Positions 11,368 through 23,146 of a stretch of 64,000 nucleotides of DNA are shown here, piece after piece. The position numbers were made by a program, and so were the translations under genes. The first letter of the stretch is position 1. Every line of letters starts with the position of its first letter. The notes below the pieces were generated by a model. It did no database searches and had not been told where the DNA came from. It worked only from the letters and a program-made list of their open reading frames with translations. The stretch is from Bretschneidera sinensis. Taxonomy: Eukaryota > Streptophyta > Magnoliopsida > Brassicales > Akaniaceae. The stretch is taken from contig CM043699.1 in assembly GCA_023935145.1 (NCBI GenBank), forward strand, positions 64,304,638-64,368,637, in the 5' to 3' direction.

Positions 11368-11857
11368 TGATACAACTACATCTCGATAACCAACTACTAA
11401 GGCAACTCAAACACCTGAACTCCCTAGTAGATCTAGACTAAGTCCAATGGAGAGTTTAAAGAAGCATCAATGGTACAAGTAACAGCAAGGTAAAAAGACA
11501 AAAAACTACTACAAGTCCATAAGGTACAAGGAAAACTAAGGACGTTAAAAGAGCTTCATTAGTAGTCATAGTACAGTTGTAATTCTGTTAGTAGTTTGTT
11601 AAGATTGTTAGTAGTTAGTTAGAGAAAGATAATAGCTAGTAATCCTATAACTAACTACTAAATTTACCAAATATATTAACAGGATAGAAGAAGAAGTAAT
11701 AATCAAAGAAGTGTACTCAGTAATTTTCCTCTTTTGTTCTTGGAATCTCTCTTGAACTTGAATCAAGAACCGATTTTTCCCTTCCATTATCCTCCTATTC
11801 CAGTCACGAACATCCTCCATCCTTCTTGAAACCTCAACTAACTAGTTAACTATATCA
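11368..11857 (+). repeat. 5' LTR of the TTACC gypsy element
   Basis: Starts TGATACAACTACATCTC and ends in TATATCA. It aligns along its length with 15,351-15,820. It holds repeated TTAGTAGTTAGTTAG-type segments and a CT-rich 3' half. No canonical TATA box was obvious. Confidence 0.9.
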
Positions 11858-11875
11858 AATTGGTGCTTTCATTGT
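11858..11875 (+). other. primer-binding-site region
   Basis: AATTGGTGCTTTCATTG directly follows the 5' LTR, where a tRNA primes minus-strand DNA synthesis. A TTGGTGCTTTCATTG-type PBS is familiar from plant gypsy elements; I do not assign the tRNA. Confidence 0.65.
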
Positions 11876-11907
11876 TTCTAAGCACCTAAAATTATAGTTC
11901 TCCCACA

Positions 11908-12860
11908 ATGGTAGAAGGTGTTAGATCAAAGGCAAACAAAAAAGAGTTTTCATGGGAAAGATTAGACAAGTTCTTAAGGGATGAGATTACCCCTCAGTGG
12001 AAATAACTCAATAGAGTGGCTAATGAAGTAGAAGCACTCAAGAAGCAACACAATAAGGTAGATAGTACAACAAAAATGCGTAAATAATCTCAAAATCACT
12101 CAATTCTATTTTTTTTTGTTGGCAAGAAAATGAAGCTTGAATTGCCAAGATTTTGATAAGGCTACTAATTGGTTATTTCAAGCTAACCAATTCTTCTCCT
12201 TCTATGACATTCTATAATACCAAAAACTCCAACTTGTTGCATTGTATCTAGAAGGGTCTGCAGTTAGCTGGTTTTAATGGATTCATCATACTAAAATAGT
12301 CGGTACATGGCTAGACTTTGTAAGAGAAATTCAAACAAGATTTGGACCCTCCGTATATAAAGAACCTCAAGGAGCCCTCACCAAAGTAACTCAAGACACT
12401 TTTATCTTGGATTGTTAATATGAATTTGAAGCACTTTCTAGTAGAGTATGTGGATTATCAGATGAATTCCTTAAGAATTTTTTCATTTTCGACCTAAAAC
12501 CCATTATAAGAAGGGAAGTCTTGGCTCATAGACCAAAAGATCTTCATGATGCAATAGATCTTTCTCATTTACAATAATAGAGATGGTGATCACAAAGACC
12601 TGTCAACATATCTTCATAACACAGACCAGTGCATCCTATATCAATCTTGGGACCAAAACCTCATCCTGTATAAGTTGTAATCCCTCCTGTCAATAAACTT
12701 CCAGTCAAGAGATTATCATCCCAATAAATGCAACAAAGAAAAGAGAAAGGATTGTGCTTCAACTGTAATGACAAGTTCCATCCAGGATATCAATGCAAAT
12801 GCAAAATGTCTCTATTGCTACTGGAATGAGAGGTATGTGACTCCATAAAATCTGATGACT
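11908..12860 (+). pseudogene. gag remnant of the TTACC gypsy element
   Basis: An ATG at 11,908 opens a short frame. Homology to the retrotransposon gag domain is clear at about 12,170-12,590: ALYLEGSAVSWF, WLDFVREIQTRFGPS, and VLAHRPKDLHDAID. A degenerate zinc-knuckle-like region lies near 12,755-12,800. Stops and frameshifts are frequent, so no capsid protein can be made. It precedes protease in the usual order. Confidence 0.75.
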
Positions 12861-12959
12861 TCTTTAATCTTTTTGCTACATAACCATATGACACACCACC
12901 AGAAATTAGTTTACATGTTTTAATAAGGCACAAAACACCAAATACATTAAGATGGCAAA

Positions 12960-13400
12960 ATTGTAAAAAAAACTCTCAGTCCAAGTGTTCATTGATAGAG
13001 GCAGTACACACAATTTTATCCAAGAAAAGATAGAAAAGTTTCTTGGATTACCTATATCACCCTCTCATCACTTTGAATTTCAAGTTGGAAATGGTGAAAT
13101 GTTGGTCTGAGATGGTATTTGTCACCAAGTCACATTCTCCCTCCAAGGACATACATTTATCACTAATTTTTATTATCTTTCTATCGAATGAAGTGACTTA
13201 ATTATGGGGTACAATAATTACAAACTCTTAGACCTATAACAACATACTATGCATTTTAGCTTCTTTGGCAATATAGTCCATTTGTAAGGAGATCTAGCTT
13301 TACAAACTGAGCCTATTTCTTGTAGCTTTCTTAAGAAATTACTTGGTAATGGTATAATCCATTCTTGCTTCTAGCTACTTGCTAGAAACCTTAAGACAAA
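12960..13400 (+). pseudogene. retropepsin remnant
   Basis: Near 12,985-13,030 the frame reads VFIDRGSTHNFI, matching the gypsy aspartic protease active site (D-S-G-x-T-H-N-F) but with Arg in place of the Ser between Asp and Gly. A flap-side SDLIMG segment follows near 13,195. Stops lie between these, so it is inactive. It sits between gag and RT as in all gypsy elements. Confidence 0.7.
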
Positions 13401-13404
13401 CACA

Positions 13405-14800
13405 ATGCAACTATTTGAATTCCACCAAAATACTAACATTCCACAAGTTCAACAAATCCTACAAGTGCACACTTCAGTATTTTCTAAACCAAGTGGATTA
13501 CCACCTCTAAGATCCACTGATCATGGCATTTCCCTAGAGCCTGGATCAAAACCAGTCAATTTCAGGCCTTATAGATACCCTCACTTTCAGAAGGGTGAAA
13601 TAAAAAAAAAATAGTTTATGAAATTCTAACTGAACGAGTAATACAAGCCAGCACTAGTCCCTACATTTCTCCAGTATTACTAGGAAGAAAGAAGGATAAC
13701 AGTTGGATATTTTGTGTGGATTACCGATCCTAGAATAACCTCATAGTGAAAAAAAAAATTCTTATACCTACGGTTGATGAACTAATGGATGAGTTATATA
13801 GTGCCCCCCTATTTTAGAGCAGGCTAACATCAAATCAGGATAAAAGAGGAGGACATTCATAAGACAGCATTCAAAACTCACTTGAGCCACTATGAGTTCC
13901 TAGTCATGCAATTTTGCCTAACTAATACCCTTACAACATTTCAGGTTACCATTCTCCAGGTTTTATCTACTTTCCTTAGAAGATTTGTTATCATAATCTT
14001 TGATGACATTCTAATTTATAGCAAATACCTCAATGATCATGTTCAACATTTACATTTAGATCTATAGTGTCTTCACCAGCATAGTTTATATGCTAAGCTG
14101 AGTAAATTCTCCTTTGCTCAAGGATCCATAGATTACTTGGACCATGTGATTACTTCTCATAAAGTGGAGCCAGACAAAACCAAGATTACTTGCATGCTGG
14201 ATTGGCTTATCCCTACAACAATAAAGTAACTAAAAGGCTTCTTAGGCTTAATTAGTTACTATAAAAGATTTATAAAAAAACTATACTATAATTCCCACTT
14301 ATCTATTTAACTTTTTTAAACATTATAGCTTTTTCTGGAGTCCAAATGCTCAACTAGCATTTCAAGCTGTAAAAAAGGCTATAACTGTCACCCCTATCCT
14401 TAGTTTACCTAATTTTTCTGAACCATTCACTATTGAAATTGATGCTTCTTAAACTAGAGTAGGTGCAATATTGTTATAGCCTCCTCATTCCATAGCTTTT
14501 ATCGACAAAAAGCTATGTCCAAGAATGCAGTGATAATCAGCATACATAAGAGAATTATATTCCATTACCAGTGCTGTGAAGAAATGGAGACAATACTTGT
14601 TGAATGGAAAGTTTTTCATCAAAACTTATAACAACATCCTCAAACACTTGATGAATCAAGTAGTACAAAATCCAGAGCAACAACACTACCTCAATAAATT
14701 GTTGGTCTATAATAATGAGATCATCTGCAATCTAAGGAGAAATAGTAGTGCAGTTGATGCACTCTCTAGATAGCATTCAGATACACTTGATTAACCACTT
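13405..14800 (+). pseudogene. RT and RNase H remnant of the TTACC element
   Basis: Order: a linker with VFSKPSGLPPLR (about 13,480); RT with a KKDNSWIF.VDYR-like segment, a HYEFLVMQF segment, and the active site IIIFDDILIYS (about 13,995) with both Asp present; GLISYYKRFIKK; and RNase H with EIDAS, VKKWRQYLL, and AVDALSR (about 14,760). A gap near 13,800 has lost part of the FSKLDLR motif. Numerous frameshifts and stops mean no enzyme is made. Confidence 0.82.
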
Positions 14801-15350
14801 GCCTATTTCTCTTTATAGTTAACTTTGATATCGTACATCAGATCAAAGAAGACCAAGATAAAGATGTTGAAGTTATACAAATTAAACAACTGCTTGGGTG
14901 ATACTCTTTTTAAGACTTTTCAATGGGAAGTCAGAGATGGTTTGTTATACGACAAACACAAACTGTTTATTTGTACTACCTCACCTCTTAAGCAAACATT
15001 GCTTATTGAATATCATTCAACATTTTTGGGTGGTCATTTAAGAGTTTAAAGAACCTTTCTTAGGCTCTCTACTAACGTCTATTAGGCTAACATGAAGAAG
15101 GAAGTTAAAGACTTTGTTGTCGCTTGCCCCACAAATCAATTAGTAAAGAGTACTCTTAACCACTTTATTAGCCCTTAGCAATACTTGTTGAACGAGATAT
15201 ACTTAGCCAAGGCCAATGAATTAAGCCAATACTAGTTTAGTGGCAGCATTTACCTTTAAAAGAAGCATCTTCGGAAGACATTAAAGAATTAGTGAGCCTC
15301 TACCCTAACTTACACCTTAAGGACATGGTGATTGTCTATGGGAAGGGTAA
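14801..15350 (+). pseudogene. integrase N-terminal stub and polypurine tract
   Basis: After RNase H an HHCC-like segment is visible (YHSTFLGGHLRV near 15,010-15,048, then FVVACPTNQ near 15,110). Around 15,180 the sequence jumps to integrase C-terminal/tail-like sequence, so the catalytic core is deleted. The tract TATGGGAAGGGTAA just before 15,351 is a plausible polypurine tract for plus-strand priming. Confidence 0.65.
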
Positions 15351-15820
15351 TGATACAACTACATCTCTAGAATTAGTTACTAAGGCGGTTCAAACACCTA
15401 AACTCCCTTATAAATCCATACTAAGGCCAAGGAAGAGTTTAAGGAAGCCTCAATGGTACAAGTAACAGCAAGGTAAGAAGACAGAAACTACTATAAGTCA
15501 ACAAAGTACAAGGAAAACTAAAGAGGTTTAAAGAGCTTCACTAGTAGTCAAAATATAATTATAATTTTGTTAGTAGTTAGTTAGAGAAAGTGAATAGCTA
15601 GTAATCCTATAACAAATTACTAAACTGGCCAGATATATTAGCTGGATAAAAGAAGAAGCAATAATCAAAGAAGTATATTCAATAGTTATTCCTAATTTCA
15701 TCTTGGAGCCCCTCTTGAACTCGAATTAAGAACCCTTTTTCCACATCAATTCTTGTTATATTCCAATCGCCAACATCCTTCATCCTCCTTGACACATCAA
15801 TTGATTAGTTGACTGTATCA
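15351..15820 (+). repeat. 3' LTR of the TTACC gypsy element
   Basis: Starts TGATACAACTACATCTC and ends GACTGTATCA, pairing with 11,368-11,857. It is followed directly by the second TTACC. Confidence 0.9.
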
Positions 15821-15825
15821 TTACC

Positions 15826-17799
15826 AACTTGATTTTTTGAAGCGAAACAAGAACCCATAAAATAATCAAACCATTTACGTTAAGGCACAAATATTATTCA
15901 CAAACCATATATAATTACTACACCACTATATGAATATGAGAAATTATAAATGGGTCATAAACATATTAATTGGGAATTGTCGAAGATCCTAAGATCTCTT
16001 ATCTTATTTCATGATATTGCATTAAAAGGAATTTTACCCATTAACAATACGAGAAAGAAGATGTGTGTTACTTAGATGTGCTAATCTTGGAGTCCTGGTT
16101 TTGTGAGGTCCCGGTCAGGGTAGATTGATAACTTAGAGGGGGAAAATGGACCAACATCATGGAAAGAAACATTATGGGAGAATGATATAAACAAATTAAG
16201 AGAAAAAAAAAAGAGAGAGAGTTTGTGAAAGGGAAGAGAAATATTGAAGGAACATTCCATATGAACAAACGAATGTCGTTGGAAATGATTATAGGGGAAA
16301 ATAGGGGAGGATTTGTTGGCGAAACATAGAAAAGAGTCTCTCCAAAATAAAGAGGATTTTACTACTAGAAATAGATGTGAGAGGCTGCCCAAAGAGTTGT
16401 AGGGTTTACAGGGTTGTAGAGAAAAAGAGAAATACAAAAGATTTATGTTTGGGAGTGGTTTTGACGGAGGTGTGAAGAATATGTCTCTCAGGCTAAAATT
16501 CGTTTAATTTAGGTATATATACCTTTCTAAAGGGTATAATAGGTTGTTCAAATTTTTTTCTCTTTTTTTTTTCTAGTTATTCAAGTGTACTTATATATTT
16601 CTCTTCAAATAAGGAAAAATTATAGAATAATTTTTTTTAATTATTTAATTCCCATATATTTTTATAAAAGGAAACTAATTTTTCTTCATATTATTATTGT
16701 ATATTTATTTATTTCAAGTAGTTCCTTAACAGAAACATGTCATGGTAAAAATTTGTATAATAGCCATAATAACCATGTCACAATAATAACTATGCCACAT
16801 ATAAGTGAATGATATGTATGATGATGATGCATAATAAAGTGCATGGAAAATTACTTAAATGCTCCTATATAAAATTCTAGGATTTATAGTCATTTTTGGT
16901 AGTGAAGGGGTGATTTGAAGCTTAGTGCATATATTATGAAGGTGATAGGGGAATTTAGGCACGAAAAGTGTGAAACGATATTGTAAAGGGTAATGGTTTG
17001 AAACATCCCTTGCAAGTGGTACTAAGGTGGGTTGTTTGGGAAGACTTATTTGGAAGGAGTAAAACAATACCTTGCAAGTGGTGTCGAGATGAGTCGTGTT
17101 TAGTGAAAACTTATACTCTTGAAAAAAATCATTACCCAAAAATAGTTTGTGAGGCTAAGAAATCTTCATTAATCTAAGAGAACTTTTTCAAAGATTGTAA
17201 CGTGGCAAACGACTTCTAAGGTTAATGAAAGGAAGGGTAATCAAAAGTCTAAAAAGGTGTTTTTAGGGTTCTTATAAATCAAGGGTTCCTTTTTCATTGC
17301 TCTTTGTCCTTCTTCTTTCACCTTTGCTTTCTCCTTCTTTTCATTATTTTCCTTTCTCTTTTGTTTTTGTTTTAAAATTTGTTCTTTTCATTCCTTTGCT
17401 ATTCAATTTACCAAATCCCATTGAGTTTGCCCTTTGGCATGGCATCATTCTTTTGAAATGCAATCATTGACAAGGGTTGTTTCAAAAGAAATTATAACAA
17501 GGCCCAAAAGGAGTTAACAAGGGAAATTTTTTAATAGGAAAATAAAATAATGGCCTCTCATCATTTCAACTCTAATTGTTTAGCCTTTTCAAACTACGGT
17601 TTCTATGGGTTAAAGATTACAAGTGAGTTTTCCAAAGTTTTCTTCAATGTTTCGAGATGATTTTTTTTCAATATTTGGCATACCATGAAAACACACCATG
17701 AAATATATTTTTTTTCTTTTTTTTAAATAAAATGGAATAGATGTGGTACCAAGATTAATAGTCAAAGTTCATTCGTTTAAGCTTTTAGGGTTTTCCATT
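15826..17799. other. stretch without recognised transposon sequence
   Basis: This continues the DNA interrupted by the gypsy insertion. No conserved protein domain was recognised in any frame. It contains a TATA-like palindrome at about 16,511-16,524 with a CT-rich leader on the minus strand, and another TATA-like TTCTTATAAATC near 17,268 with a pyrimidine-rich run on the plus strand. It may be low-copy host DNA or an unrecognised non-coding element. Confidence 0.4.
16064..16530 (-). promoter_or_regulatory. possible minus-strand promoter, leader and short ORF
   Basis: Read on the minus strand, a perfect palindrome AGGTATATATACCT (about 16,511-16,524) could be a TATA box. It is followed by a CT-rich region resembling a plant 5' leader and then a 118-codon frame from ATG at 16,437 to 16,081. 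That peptide is rich in Ser, Phe, Leu and Pro and matches no family I know; such composition is also what translated CT-rich DNA gives. I see no continuing exon downstream. It is weak but the best host-gene-like signal in the window. Confidence 0.2.
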
Positions 17800-19437
17800 A
17801 CGTTCATTTTGGTTTTTTATTATATATTGAGGATTAAGAATACTCATAATCAAAAACCATTCTATTGGTTTCTTATTCATTTATTGATAATAAATAATTA
17901 TTAATGGAATTTATCTTTTCTATCATGTTCATTACAAACCACTATATATGCATTACATGATAAAGCCTATAGAATAAGAGTGATGCTAGTGAGATGCATT
18001 TCCTTAATCTTTATTCCTAAATGTTCTTAATCATAGGATCACTAAGAAGGTCATTACTGAATCTAGATAGATTAGTACATATTATGTTTTCTCAAGGAGC
18101 TGGGGGTGATTGATCTCACATTCACTAGTGTGTAAGATACTAAAACAAGTTATATAGGTTCTTGTTAGAGAATAGATACACCGAACTTACTCAACTAAGA
18201 AATTTCTTATAGACATTTTACTGAATTTCAATAGGAATTCTTAAGTTGCAGTTGTACAAGTGATCTTTGGACTTGAGGCACCTTAGATATCTTGTGTATG
18301 GGTCATCATGCTTTGATGCTATCCAAATGTGATTCTAATCATAGGTCATAAAGGGTAGTAATTAGGTATGACCACTTATGCATGGATGTATGTGAGTGTA
18401 CAATAGAGGATCCATCATTCTCCATAAAGAAAGAGAATGTCATATGTGATCTGATTAAGTCAGCTTAAAAATTCCTTAGCCAAGGTAGGATAAAAATTAG
18501 AAAGGGGCTTCTAATTTCACCATTTAAGTTTCGGACTTTAGATCTAGATACATATTATTAAATAATTAAGACTTGACAGAAAATTCATGCCTTAGGTTTA
18601 ATCAAGGACAATGCATGATAGAATGATTGAATTGTATAATAATTGACAACGAAAAGGTTCACATTAATTCATATTGTCAGGATAGTCATGACATATTACT
18701 AGGTGACAATCATGACTTGTAAAAGCCCTTAAGAATTAACTATAATTAATTTTTAATTAATGGGAGAATTAAAATGAGTTTTAATTCTAATTATTAATTT
18801 GAATTAAAATTAAAAAGTTTTAATTAATTGGATGGGATCCAATTGTTACGTAAAAATTACAACCTACCACCAGCCCAATATTGAACCTAAGGGGTCACAC
18901 ACAAAATGGCAATTGTAAGATTAAAAAAAACTAATGGGTTAATAGAGAGATTTTTAAGAATTAATTAAACCAAGAATTTAATTGTAATTCTAGAAATCCT
19001 AAAGCTTGTAGGAGTAAAGGTTCTATATAAAGATTATATTTGATAGAAACCCTAACACAATTGTTGTGAGACTAAAATCAGATTTTAGACTCTCTCTCCA
19101 TCTCCCTTGAGAACCGAATTTTCAAAGTTAGCACTCAGAAAATTTTGGGCCAACGCTTGTCCTCCTATTTGTGTGGTGCTCAACATCTTGGAGAAGGAGA
19201 TCTTTGTTCTTGGTTGCTCGTGTGGATACGTTTAAAGGTCGAATGTTTGAATGGCTTGTGTACTGTACACCAAATTCTCAATCGGAATCTTTATAAAGGT
19301 ACAAATTTCTAACCCTGTATGGAGATGGATTATCATTCTAATAGATTCATAAGGAAATTCATGAGATCAAGTTTATTGGCATAGAAAATTTTTAATTTTA
19401 ACTGTGTATCTATAATGATAGACTTATAATGGTATCG
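17800..19437 (+). mobile_element. Ty1/copia LTR
   Basis: The segment has no coding capacity. It carries a TATA-like TTCTATATAAAGAT near 19,021 and, after its end, a primer-binding site complementary to initiator-Met tRNA. The middle (about 17,970-18,480, with GTGATGCTAGTGAGATGCAT, GGATCACTAAGAAGG and repeated phrases on cold/hot order typical of abundant plant copia LTRs) resembles a widespread LTR family. The exact 5' boundary is uncertain (17.75-17.85 kb) and no paired 3' LTR is in the window. Confidence 0.6.
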
Positions 19438-19446
19438 AAGCCAACT
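19431..19446 (+). other. primer-binding site, tRNA-iMet type
   Basis: TGGTATCGAAGCC in this position resembles TGGTATCAGAGC, the complement of the 3' end of initiator tRNA-Met used by most plant copia and many gypsy elements, with a transposed AG/GA. It fixes the end of the LTR to just before it. Confidence 0.65.
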
Positions 19447-19452
19447 CCATGA

Positions 19453-21639
19453 TTTATTAGAATGATTTTGATCCTATTGTTGTGGCTATAAAGGATTCGA
19501 TCTTGTAAATTCTAGTAATTGCAAATTCAAAATCTAAATAGTTAGATTAGGGTTCGTAAAACCCTAGGTCAAGATGATTCAAGAAAGACTTCTTGAATTA
19601 TTTATTATTATATGATGATAATAAAGAATTTGTAAAATTTTCTTCAAGTGAATTAAATCAATAAAGATTCGATTATGAACAATTTGGTTGATAAAAATAT
19701 GATTTTGGATCAAAATAAAATTGTTTTGGGAAAAAAAATCATATATAAAACGTGAAAATATGCAAATATCGAAAGGACAATCGACTACCCCGAGGGGACA
19801 GCCGACTACCCCGAGGGGACAGCCGACTATGACCTCCAACCTTAATGAAAAATAGGTAAGACAATTTTCACAATCGAGTATCCCTCTATCCTAATGAAAA
19901 ACTCGAACAAATATTTTAGTCCAATTTAAAACGGTCATAATTAACTCGTCATAAATCAAATTTCAAAGTTTTTAGTATAGTTGGAAGGATATGGAAGTCT
20001 AGTTTCACATTCTACTGAACATGATTAAAATTCTAAGTAATTTTTAAGATATAATTAAAAAACTAGACATTGTTCAAATCAGCAAAAATGATTTTTTTGA
20101 AATTCATTAGTTTTACTCGTTTTTTAGATCTCAAAATTGTTTTGACTTAGAATTTGAAATCAAATTTTTATTTAATGAAATAAATATTTTTTAGTTGTCA
20201 AAAATTATACTTTTATTAATTAAGAATTGTTTTTAATTTTTAGAATAATGTTCAAGAAATTGGAGTTTGATCGGGAATCAAAGCTCTAAAATCCATATCA
20301 CATTGGGATTGAGAATTCTAATGAACAAGGAATCTTAGTCTTATTTAGAATAGGATTAAGAAAAGTTTCTGGAAACCTAATGATATTAGGATTACAATCT
20401 AAGAAGAAATAGTCATAACTAGAATAGAATTGTTATCATTTATTTATGCAATTTGATTGTATGAGTGGATGACTATTGGACCTAGACCTTAGTAATTGGT
20501 TAAATTCATGGTATTATTTTTTGTTATTCAATTTTAAATGGGGTTTGCATGCCTCACCTTCTCTTATTTCTCTCAATGTAAATTTTTATCTCCTTCCAAT
20601 GTAATTCCCCTTGACTTCTGATCAATGTTTCTTATATATATTTAATGTATGTAAAGTTATTTAGAGTCAGATAGGATTTTACTGAGGCGAATCAGGGAGT
20701 GCTCTAGGAAGCATGGTGGTCCGTTTGAAGATTAAAGATCCATGAATGTATGAGATATATTCATGTAATAATTACCTAGGGTTTGAACAAGTGATTTACT
20801 TTGTTGGCTCAAGTAAATTATGCTTAGAAATTTCATAGTCATCCACTTAGGTTAATATATATGTATGTGATGTATGTATATTATTCAAGTAATTAGATTA
20901 TATGCTTATTATATGTATTTGATGCATGTTAAATGATGAGACTTAAACGTAAAGACCCAAATCCCTCACCTACAAAATTAAATATTGAGTTGTAAACGAA
21001 AATCATCAGGAACTGCCTATAGCCTTTCACCATTATGGTCAATATAAGAAGTTTCTTATGTGTGTAAATTTGTTGCACTGCTGTAAGGTTTACACATGTA
21101 GAAAAATTATATTGACTGTTATTATATATGATGTACATGACATAAACAAATTATATAACTTTGTTGCACTACTGTAAGGGTTATATCACTAATTTATACT
21201 TGTGAGGAATGGTGGGTTTGACTTAACTATAACATATACAATTTGTTACGCTACCTTAAGGTTGTACGCATTTAAGAGGCTAAATAGATATTAGAATATG
21301 CATGAGAAGCAATTTATAAAATTTATCTACCTATCAAGTACATTGTGATTTGTTGTGCTACCATAAGACTATAATATGCAAGTGATAGGATTCCAATACC
21401 TAGTAGGAAACCTTCCAAAAGGGTTTTCACTTTCCACACTGAGGGTTGTGGGAATAAAAAATAATAGTGGGAGGCACCATTTAGATTAATGACCAAATCT
21501 CTATAATAATTAATAAAATGAATAGACACTATTTTATCTATTGTTACATCATAGATCATAATGACTAAACTAACTATCATGCATACTTAATGCAAATAGA
21601 CTGACTGTTCCAATCTCCTTGATAGGTTGCTTCCAATAA
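19453..21639 (+). other. copia leader with internal short repeats
   Basis: This long non-coding leader lies between the PBS and the gag remnant. It contains a 21-base unit in three tandem copies at 19,774-19,832 (core GGACAGCCGACTACCCCGAGG), G+C-rich in AT-rich surroundings. It also has four dispersed copies of a TTTGTTGCACTACTGTAAGG-like motif starting at about 21,069, 21,160, 21,242 and 21,349. Open frames in this stretch match nothing and are probably chance. Confidence 0.55.
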
Positions 21640-22070
21640 CTGTTGTTGAGAATGTTTTGGAAGAAAAGGGTAACATGTGGGCTAGGTACTATATGCTAAC
21701 ATCTATATTTAATGAACTTTAAAAGCAATATGACAATATGAAAATTTCTTATACAATATTGTTTCATCTACAAGAGTTATATGGTGAGCATAACATCTTT
21801 ACGGCGAAGATGCTCAAAGGATCATTAGTCCATGAGTATGGATTAAAGATGATCAACTATATCGAGCAGTTAGACTAGCTCATTTTAGTATAGTTGCGGA
21901 GTTAAGTACTGAATTAATTATTTAATCCCTTCCAAACTCATTATTGTAATATGTTATGAACTACAACATGAATGAGTTTGAAGCTATACTTCTAGAACTT
22001 GCTATATGTTGAAGATTGCAGAAGTGATGATCAAGAAAGGTTAAGACACTCATTATGTTTGTTGATGGAG
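21640..22070 (+). pseudogene. Ty1/copia gag (UBN2-type) remnant
   Basis: With frame changes, the plus strand reads LQELYGEHN, GLKMINYIEQLD, a FNPFQTHYC-like segment, and MNYNMNEFEA. These are spaced as in the UBN2 gag domain (LxxxYG...V...HVLKMIxxIexLe...L..SLP.SF..F...yNMN...). Several stops are present. The sequence ends abruptly near 22,080 against a gypsy LTR fragment, so pol is missing. Together with the LTR and leader at 17.8-21.6 kb it is the 5' part of one copia element. Confidence 0.7.
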
Positions 22071-22083
22071 CTTCATTCTCTAG

Positions 22084-22795
22084 AAGAAAGGAGGTTCACA
22101 ACATATAGTTTACCATTTAGATAGTTCTTATCATATCATACTTTCATGTTTCTTTCTTACCATAACTGTTCCTCTGTGAGACTCATTCATCTATAAATAA
22201 ATTTACAAAAACAAACAACACTTCAATATTTCAGTAGTACAATCAATATTTAAAATAGATGCAATGCATGAATTATTATTAGGGAATGTTTTCCCACAAG
22301 TCAACATGTTTTTACCTTAGACCGGCTACCTTTTCGATTCTTTTATTTTAGTTAGACCAGCTGCCCTCCCGGTTCTATTATTTCCAGCATATACCGACTG
22401 CCACGATTTTTCATTTAGACTGGCCCCCTCCCGGTTCTTTTATTTCATGCATATGCATATGAACAATGATATGAAATATGCATATAAACAATAATACAAA
22501 AAACAAGCATGTATTCAGACATTCAATTTAGCTATTCTGTTTTTTCTCAAATTACTATTTGATCAAATTCACTAAATTCTTCTCCTCATATATCATATCA
22601 ATTTATCAATCATAACTGGTTAAGAATTTCATTTATCACTTTCATTATTAAATCGACTCATTACTCCAATAATATTACTTCTTATATAATAACTTTCCAC
22701 ATATCAGTTCTACATATCATACCTATCAAACAACTTTCATCTATCATCAAATCATAGGTTATGAATTTATTCAAATATTATCACTATTTGTTAAG
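22084..22795 (-). mobile_element. Del/Tekay-like LTR fragment (copy of 33,217-33,930)
   Basis: This stretch runs parallel to 33,217-33,930 with frequent small differences, starting at GGTTCACAACATATAG. It includes the AGACCGGCTGCC / CCCGGTTCTTT repeats and the CATATGCATATGAACAATGA segment. The other copy lies within the LTR just upstream (minus strand) of the Del/Tekay-like gag, so this is a piece of that LTR family. Both boundaries are abrupt. Confidence 0.75.
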
Positions 22796-23146
22796 AGCGG
22801 ATACATCGGGTGCTTTTGGTTTAGTTGGGATATTCTTTGTTTTTTGTCTTATAGTTGGATTCATTGAATGTTTTGATAGGCTATATTTTTAGAACATGTA
22901 TGCATAACTTCGGTGGGGTGGATTCGGAAACCTTAGTACCTTTTTTATTAGTTTTTAAATCAATTTAATATAGTTTTAATTTAGTTTGCAAATATCATTT
23001 AAAATTCGGAACTAGGTTAAGATAGAGTTAATTTAGATTAAAAATTATATTTTCACAACGCAGTTCCCTGTGGATTCGACCTCGCACTTGCACACGCTAT
23101 ACTGCAAACGACTCGTGCGCTTGCGAGTAATTTAAAACTCACAACA
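22796..23146 (+). mobile_element. 3' end of an Athila-type LTR (family of 42,181-49,463)
   Basis: The reverse complement matches 42,181 to about 42,540: the shared end is TTTAAAACTCACAACA, and CTATACTGCAAACGACTCG and CGGTGGGGTGGATTCGG also occur in both. Only the last 350 bases of the roughly 1.2-kb LTR are present, in plus orientation. It is flanked on both sides by Del/Tekay-like LTR sequence, so it either inserted there and was truncated or was joined by recombination. Confidence 0.8.

Larger units (their letters stand above)
11368..15820 (+). mobile_element. complete but decayed Ty3/gypsy element
   Basis: Two LTRs with matching ends (TGATAC...GTATCA) enclose gag, protease, RT, RNase H and a stub of integrase, and the whole is flanked by TTACC. 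Total length is 4.45 kb and the internal part only 3.5 kb. That is short for a gypsy element because most of integrase is deleted (about 15,180). Coding parts are full of stops, and the LTRs differ by many substitutions and small indels, so the insertion is old. It is related to the pol at 7.66-10.57 kb but is not its continuation. Confidence 0.9.

Noticed and set aside
16855..17139. 94-codon minus-strand frame as a gene
   Set aside because: No domain, start context or neighbouring exon supports it. It is kept only as part of the unassigned stretch.
19579..19839. 86-codon minus-strand frame with repeated Pro-Leu-Gly-Val
   Set aside because: It is produced by the 21-base tandem repeat in a copia leader and has no other support.
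21069..21375. CRISPR-like array
   Set aside because: Repeats are degenerate, few and unevenly spaced, and the DNA is plant nuclear. The same reasoning applies to the CGATCG clusters.
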